64,000 nucleotides of DNA, taken from positions 8,910-72,909 of the forward strand of contig JBJEOH010000004.1 in assembly GCA_051880615.1 (NCBI GenBank). Direction: 5' to 3'. Positions 59,630-64,000 of this stretch are shown piece after piece. Position 1 is the first letter of the stretch, and each line of letters opens with the position of its first letter. Source of the DNA: UBA7067 sp051880615. Its GTDB lineage: Bacteria; Bacillota; Clostridia; Oscillospirales; Acutalibacteraceae. Position numbers and translations under genes: made by a program. Below the pieces are notes generated by a model that saw only the letters and a program-made list of their open reading frames with translations, had not been told where the DNA came from and did not search any database.

Positions 59630-60286
59630 ATGAACTTTACATTTATTTCAAAAACCGCACTTTTTCAAGGTTGTCAGGAAAAAGATATCAAGCAAATGGC
59701 GAAGCATTTAAACTTCAAAACGGTCAGCTACAAGAAAAGAGATGTAATATTCAGAGTAAGCGATATAGTTACCGAAATAGGACTTGTGCTGTCGGGAAGC
59801 GTTCAGATTGAGCATAACGATTTTTTCGGCAACAAAAGTATTCTTACGATTGTTGACGCAGGCGGTGTCTTTGCAGAAGCATATGCCTGTGTGCCAAACG
59901 AACCGCTGATGATAGATGTTATAGCTAACGATGACTGCGAGATTTTATTTATAAGTGTTTCAAAGCTTTTTGAGCCATGCTCCCAATGTGACAGCAGGAA
60001 CAGGCTTATACAAAACCTTGTGCTTATCAGCGCACAGAAAAATTTGCAGCTTTCAAAGCACAATATTCACACAACACCGAAAACCATACGAGGTAGGTTA
60101 ATGTCATATTTCTCGGAGCAGATTTCTGCACAGGACAGCAATAAAATCACCGTTCCGTTTGACCGCCAACAGCTTGCCGATTATTTGAATTTAGACAGAA
60201 GTGCATTGTCCAAGGAACTCATAAAAATGAAAAAAGACGGTTTGATTGAATACCATAAAAATGTGTTTGAAATCAAACTTCTTTGA
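59630..60286 (+). CDS. Crp/Fnr-family regulator of the hcp locus
   Basis: The 218 residues have a cyclic-nucleotide-binding-like sensor domain (about 10-120), a long dimer helix and a winged helix with recognition segment FDRQQLADYLNLDRSALSKELIKM. Cysteines at EPCSQCDSRN could bind a cluster or haem-linked signal, but no classic FNR cysteine set is present. By neighbourhood it is an HcpR-like regulator answering to nitrosative stress; that role is inferred. GAGGAC precedes the ATG. Confidence 0.87.
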   Translation: MNFTFISKTALFQGCQEKDIKQMAKHLNFKTVSYKKRDVIFRVSDIVTEIGLVLSGSVQIEHNDFFGNKSILTIVDAGGVFAEAYACVPNEPLMIDVIANDDCEILFISVSKLFEPCSQCDSRNRLIQNLVLISAQKNLQLSKHNIHTTPKTIRGRLMSYFSEQISAQDSNKITVPFDRQQLADYLNLDRSALSKELIKMKKDGLIEYHKNVFEIKLL

Positions 60287-60356
60287 AATAACAGGTAATA
60301 ATTTTCTTTATCACTTCTCCTATGGCAGCACTCATAAAATCAACTCAACAATGCAA

Positions 60357-60395
60357 AAACCGATTGACTTTCATTTAAGAAAATCAATCGGTTTT
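60357..60395 (+). terminator. Terminator of the Crp/Fnr gene; second copy of the repeated hairpin
   Basis: AACCGATTGA and TCAATCGGTT pair in a stem with flanking A and T runs. The loop CTTTCATTTAAGAAAA nearly equals that of the hairpin at 57952-57990. The base-pair differences between the two copies are compensatory or restore pairing. Confidence 0.75.
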
Positions 60396-60576
60396 AGTAT
60401 TTTGTTAATTGTAAAAATAATCTAATAAGCATACCGTCATATTTATATGATTTTCTCGACATTGGTTACCTATCAAGCACTTGCTGTCCTATCAACCGTA
60501 TTGCGATAATAAAAATAATTGATATTTATTTTCTCTTTAATCAAATTCGTATTCTTAATCGTTTCACCTGTTTATC

Positions 60577-60620
60577 TAAAAAGCTGTGCCGCTGTCAAAA
60601 TCAAAATCTGACAGCGACAC
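60577..60620 (-). terminator. Terminator of the dockerin protein gene
   Basis: GTGTCGCTGTCA and TGACAGCGGCAC pair on the minus strand (one G-U) around an 11-base loop, followed by AGCTTTTTAG, 26 bases past the stop. Confidence 0.8.
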
Positions 60621-60645
60621 AAAATGGTTGTACCGTACTATTCAA

Positions 60646-63600
60646 TTAAAATCCCGTCAGTATTCCAAGGCTGTATTTCTGGAGAAGAATTGCGTCAAGC
60701 ATATTTACCTTTCCGTCCTTATTTACATCGGAAGCCTCCAGCTGAGTATCCGAAAGCTTTGATAAGCCAACGCCGTGTTTCTGAACAAGGATAGCGTCAA
60801 GCATATTGATTTTTCCGTCATTGTTTACATCGCCGAGCAAAAAGTCCTTTGCGGCATCAAAGGTGTATTCAACATAATATGCATACTGTTTTCCGCCTTT
60901 ATATTCCGCAATAAATTTTGCATCCTTACCGTTTACCTTGGCAGTCACAGTGTCGATATCTCCCCATTCATATTCTGCTGTAACAGGGATTTTTACGGTG
61001 TACTGCTTACCGCTCTTGAAGGTTGTATCGGCAGGAGTCCACGAGGGCGTTCCCGGTACTGCGTAGCCTGAGGTGCATTTTGCCGTAGTCGCAGGAGCTT
61101 TGCCTGCAATCGGTTCTGCAACAGAAAGCTCAATGTTCTGCGTTTTGTACTCATCGGGTGCAGTTATTGTCATAGTAAACACGATAGAACGACTTCCATC
61201 TGCATTTTTAATTGTAGCATACGATTCTATTCCGTTAAGCTTTCCGAATACACTGCTGTAAAATGAATATCCTTCCTTTGGAATAACGTCAATCCTGACA
61301 GCTACATTATCTCCGCTTTCAAATTCGAAATCATCGCTGAGAATCTTGCTGAACATCTCCCACCTGACATTACCGATGGTGTAGGGAGCGTCGGTATCGT
61401 TTTTCGGATTTTTAAAATCTCCCACGGTTTTGTGATTCCAGATTTGGTCAAAATCATCAAAGTAAAGATCATTGCAGTATTTGATTACCTTATCTACGGA
61501 TAAAGTAACTATATCCGACATAACAGTTCCGCCGTAGCCTTTTACAACGCAGTAAACACGCTTGCCGGTCATCCAATCGGAAACTTCTCTGAGCATAAGC
61601 ATTTTGCCGCCCGAAGCCACAGTGGGACTTGCATAGCCGTTGTTTGAAAGATAGTTCCACGCAAGCTCCTGTCCGTTTTCGTCAACAATATGCCATATGT
61701 ACTCGTTTGTATTGTCTGCGGCTATGTTTAATACAATTGCATCACCCATAACAGCGGAATGTCCGCCCGACGGCTGGGTTGTGATTACAGGTCTCGGAGC
61801 TTCAACAATTGTATAGCCTGTACCGATTGATTTTGCGGTTGCGGTAGTATCAATCTTTCCGTTGTCATCATAAGCATTGCAGCAACTTGGAATAATCCTT
61901 GAAAGATTAATTTTGCAATTACTGTAAATTCCTGTTTTTCCCCAAAATCTTCCTCCGGAAATTGTCGTTACGGAATTGTGATCACCATTTAAGTACAATA
62001 CGGATTTATTATAATCCGGAGTTTCATCAAATAATTTAAAATATCCTTCTGCAATTTTAAGTGAATTAAGGCTGTCTGCATGTAACGCATATTCACTGCC
62101 GTAAAAACTGCCGCCATTTATGGTTAAATCACAGTTATTTGCGTACACGGCACACTCCTGATATTTATTATTTTTTGAATCCTTATAATAAAAATCGCCG
62201 CCGTTTATAGTAACATCTGAATTTTTGTATATACCAACGGCGGTGTAACATCCACCGAATGTACCGTAATTGATTTCAGCCGTAGTTTTACTGTCATCTG
62301 TACCGGATATACTTAGAGCTTTACCATTGTTATGAGTTGTGAAATATTTTCCGCCGTTAATTACAGCTGAACCTGAGGAAACCTCAACAGCCTCAAATCC
62401 CGTATATGATTTGTAAACACCGCTGTCAATGCGGAGATTGCCTTTTGATTTTACTATTGAGAAGGTATAGGCATAAACTCCGACTACTGAAAAAGCGTGA
62501 ACATTGGTCAATCTCAGACTTCCCTCTTCTTCAACATTAAACACTGTCTTATTCTCTTTATTAGCACCGGTGATAAGCTCCAGATTATGCAGATTGTTTT
62601 CGTCTATGTTATCATAATTACTCTGCCAGATTCGCAGACTGCCACGCTTGACATTAAAAAGATAATAGTCATACATAGTAGTTCTGCTTATAGACGAACC
62701 GTTGAGGTCAATAGTTATGTCGGCGTTCGGGTCGTCAACACAAAGGCTATAATCCCTTTTATAATCCTCCTGAACTATCCATTTATAGTCAATAGTTATC
62801 CACTGCGTTCCTCCCTTTGCAAGAGCTTCTCGCAGTTCGTCATAGCTTGTTACAATTGTCTGCTCGCCTGTTTTCGGTACTGTAATGCTATCAATTATAT
62901 ATGAGCAATAAGGGCATTTTTTTACATATAAGCCTTCCTGTGTGTCGGTTGCTTTCTGAACGCAAGTCCAATTTTCACCTACAGCGGAACCCCTGTAATG
63001 CTTATATTCACTATGTGCAATCTTCTTTCCGCATATATTACATTCTTTCCAACAGTAATTGCAATCGGAAGTATACGAATCCCAATCATGCATATGGTCG
63101 GTAGGAGAACACATCAGGTTGTTTATGAAGCACATATAGAGCGTATCATTTTCAGTAATACCGCTTGGAAGTGTTACACCCTCGGGCAATTCCGCTATTA
63201 TTTCCGACACAGGAATAAAACTGCTATCATCGACAGTTCGGATCAGTTCGCCTGTTTCATCATAAAAGCTTGCTACGCACGGTGTATCTGCGGAAATGAC
63301 TTTATTCTTTATTACAAAGTAAGCATAAAAGTTATACTTTTCCGTATCGGTAAATGCTTTAAGCTCTGACGGCTTGGCTCCATAACTGTTTTCTTTCATT
63401 GAAAGCATAAAGCTCTTGTAAGCTTCGGGACCTGCTGCCATCATATCACCATAATAGTCCATCCAATGCCAACCGAGAAGCTCGCAATTGAAATTGCCGG
63501 TGTATGTAATGTTTCCTTTCGGAGCGGCACCGGGGCGTGGGTAGGTTACATTGTTAATGTTTATGCTGTATTCAGCCGCACTTGCCGTGAGTGTTGAAAG

Positions 63601-63672
63601 CGGCAGTACCGATATACAGATTAGTAAGGTCAGGCATATGCTTATTATTCTTTTAGATATTTTAATCTTCAT
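60646..63672 (-). CDS. Secreted beta-helix protein with C-terminal type I dockerin
   Basis: The protein has 1008 residues from ATG 63672 (GGAGGG 5 bases upstream; 63693 is unlikely). It has a signal peptide (1-33, ASA cleavage), an N-terminal domain, cysteine pairs CNYC, CNIC and CPYC suggesting metal binding (about 205-265), a right-handed beta-helix region with repeated units like DVTINGGDFYYKD, DLTINGGSFYGSE and VTTISGGRFWG (about 360-610), an Ig-like region and a C-terminal dockerin (about 945-1005) with two Ca-binding repeats, GDVNNDGKINMLDAILVQK and SDVNKDGKVNMLDAILLQK. The dockerin would attach it to a cohesin scaffold. No catalytic site is recognisable; carbohydrate binding or lyase activity is inference. 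Confidence 0.88.
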   Translation of the reverse strand: MKIKISKRIISICLTLLICISVLPLSTLTASAAEYSININNVTYPRPGAAPKGNITYTGNFNCELLGWHWMDYYGDMMAAGPEAYKSFMLSMKENSYGAKPSELKAFTDTEKYNFYAYFVIKNKVISADTPCVASFYDETGELIRTVDDSSFIPVSEIIAELPEGVTLPSGITENDTLYMCFINNLMCSPTDHMHDWDSYTSDCNYCWKECNICGKKIAHSEYKHYRGSAVGENWTCVQKATDTQEGLYVKKCPYCSYIIDSITVPKTGEQTIVTSYDELREALAKGGTQWITIDYKWIVQEDYKRDYSLCVDDPNADITIDLNGSSISRTTMYDYYLFNVKRGSLRIWQSNYDNIDENNLHNLELITGANKENKTVFNVEEEGSLRLTNVHAFSVVGVYAYTFSIVKSKGNLRIDSGVYKSYTGFEAVEVSSGSAVINGGKYFTTHNNGKALSISGTDDSKTTAEINYGTFGGCYTAVGIYKNSDVTINGGDFYYKDSKNNKYQECAVYANNCDLTINGGSFYGSEYALHADSLNSLKIAEGYFKLFDETPDYNKSVLYLNGDHNSVTTISGGRFWGKTGIYSNCKINLSRIIPSCCNAYDDNGKIDTTATAKSIGTGYTIVEAPRPVITTQPSGGHSAVMGDAIVLNIAADNTNEYIWHIVDENGQELAWNYLSNNGYASPTVASGGKMLMLREVSDWMTGKRVYCVVKGYGGTVMSDIVTLSVDKVIKYCNDLYFDDFDQIWNHKTVGDFKNPKNDTDAPYTIGNVRWEMFSKILSDDFEFESGDNVAVRIDVIPKEGYSFYSSVFGKLNGIESYATIKNADGSRSIVFTMTITAPDEYKTQNIELSVAEPIAGKAPATTAKCTSGYAVPGTPSWTPADTTFKSGKQYTVKIPVTAEYEWGDIDTVTAKVNGKDAKFIAEYKGGKQYAYYVEYTFDAAKDFLLGDVNNDGKINMLDAILVQKHGVGLSKLSDTQLEASDVNKDGKVNMLDAILLQKYSLGILTGF

Positions 63673-63732
63673 AATATCCCTCCGTATTATCATTAGGACC
63701 AGGTAATATTAATTAACTGTTCATTTTTACAG

Positions 63733-63765
63733 CATCGCAGGCGGAATGCTTCTCTGCCTGCGATG
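63733..63765 (-). other. Stem-loop between lipoprotein and dockerin genes
   Basis: CATCGCAGGC and GCCTGCGATG pair perfectly around a 13-base loop. No T-run follows on the minus strand, so it is more likely a processing or stabilising element than a full terminator. Confidence 0.5.
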
Positions 63766-63781
63766 TGCAACAGCTGATAGA

Positions 63782-63976
63782 TTACTTGTAAACAGCTGAT
63801 TTTGCAAGCGCCTCAACGAGGGAATCAGTAATTTCCAGGTTACTTAATCCATTGTTTTTGGTATTGATTTCAACATAAATATCCTTGCCGTCTGCTCTCT
63901 TGTAGTAGGATACGAGGCAGGCTGTGATTGACGCTGCAAGAATAGGCGTTAATAAAATAGCTGTAAATTTTTTCAT
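63782..63976 (-). CDS. Small secreted lipoprotein candidate
   Basis: The 64-residue protein begins MKKFTAILLTPILAASITACLVSYYKR. ITAC fits a lipobox, so cleavage before the cysteine and lipid anchoring is plausible. The mature part is only about 45 residues and has no known motif. AGGAGA stands 8 bases before the ATG. It lies 110 bases upstream of the dockerin gene on the same strand and may share its transcript. A short TM-anchored peptide is the alternative. Confidence 0.65.
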   Translation of the reverse strand: MKKFTAILLTPILAASITACLVSYYKRADGKDIYVEINTKNNGLSNLEITDSLVEALAKSAVYK

Positions 63977-64000
63977 TTTGAGTTTCTCCTGATAATGACG

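Larger units (their letters stand above)
60287..60645. other. 359-base intergenic region holding two terminators
   Basis: Besides the hairpins at 60357-60395 and 60577-60620, listed separately, I see no gene or RNA here. The middle (60400-60575) is AT-rich and featureless. Confidence 0.5.

Noticed and set aside
63733..63765. Stem-loop as a full terminator of the lipoprotein gene
   Set aside because: No T-run follows on the transcribed strand, so read-through into the dockerin gene is likely.

Overview
The window is from a low-to-mid GC Gram-positive anaerobe, most likely a spore-forming gut clostridium of the Oscillospiraceae/Ruminococcaceae type. This rests on a spoVT gene, the Firmicutes block remA-gmk-rpoZ-priA-def-fmt-rsmB-rlmN-prpC-prkC-rsgA-thiN, four-subunit 2-oxoacid:ferredoxin oxidoreductase genes, a hybrid-cluster-protein relic, a type I dockerin on a secreted protein, and strong AGGAGG-like ribosome binding sites. 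No rRNA, tRNA, CRISPR array or intact mobile element was seen. Family names come from motif recognition; nothing was searched against a database.

Layout. 1-5.8 kb: the tail of an XRE regulator, a membrane-protein gene broken by four in-frame stops, a zinc-ribbon pseudokinase with PASTA domains, spoVT, a membrane-anchored putative beta-propeller protein, and an RHS/YD-repeat scrap. 5.8-11 kb: a GT2 plus CDP-glycerol-phosphotransferase fusion, an aldo/keto reductase and a CLC transporter that looks fluoride-type. 11-16.2 kb: one tight minus-strand run, metY, a MinD-like ATPase, ferredoxin, 2-oxoacid oxidoreductase alpha, beta and gamma, and a HAD phosphatase. 16.2-17.5 kb: two unknown membrane proteins. 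17.5-30.8 kb: the translation, replication-restart and Ser/Thr-kinase block, all on the minus strand.

31-34.5 kb: plus-strand housekeeping genes (asparaginase, YebC, RluD-type pseudouridine synthase, Maf). 34.5-37.3 kb: an OmpR/PhoR-type two-component system with a downstream membrane protein. 37.5-39.3 kb: an Rrf2 regulator and an L,D-transpeptidase with an FN3 domain. 39.3-42.7 kb: a promoter and TPP riboswitch driving thiC, a HAD phosphatase, thiD and a GNAT gene. 42.8-44.8 kb: ktrB-ktrA potassium uptake. 44.9-50.2 kb: an operon of ABC ATPase, FtsX-type permease, response regulator and histidine kinase, with a tandem response-regulator box at its promoter. A short DUF4250 gene follows.

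51-56.7 kb is the most system-like accessory region. A thermolysin-family protease built as two secreted proteins in one reading frame lies divergent from a GHKL histidine kinase. A 12-base direct repeat with 21-base period, the LytTR-type geometry, sits between the two back-to-back promoters, and a LytTR response regulator is convergent with the kinase. 56.9-60.3 kb: a TtcA-like thiolase, then a nitrosative-stress type locus (Crp/Fnr regulator, Fe-S protein, hcp lacking its N-terminal half) flanked by two near-identical hairpins in direct orientation. 60.6-64 kb: a 1008-residue secreted beta-helix protein ending in a dockerin, preceded by a small lipoprotein.
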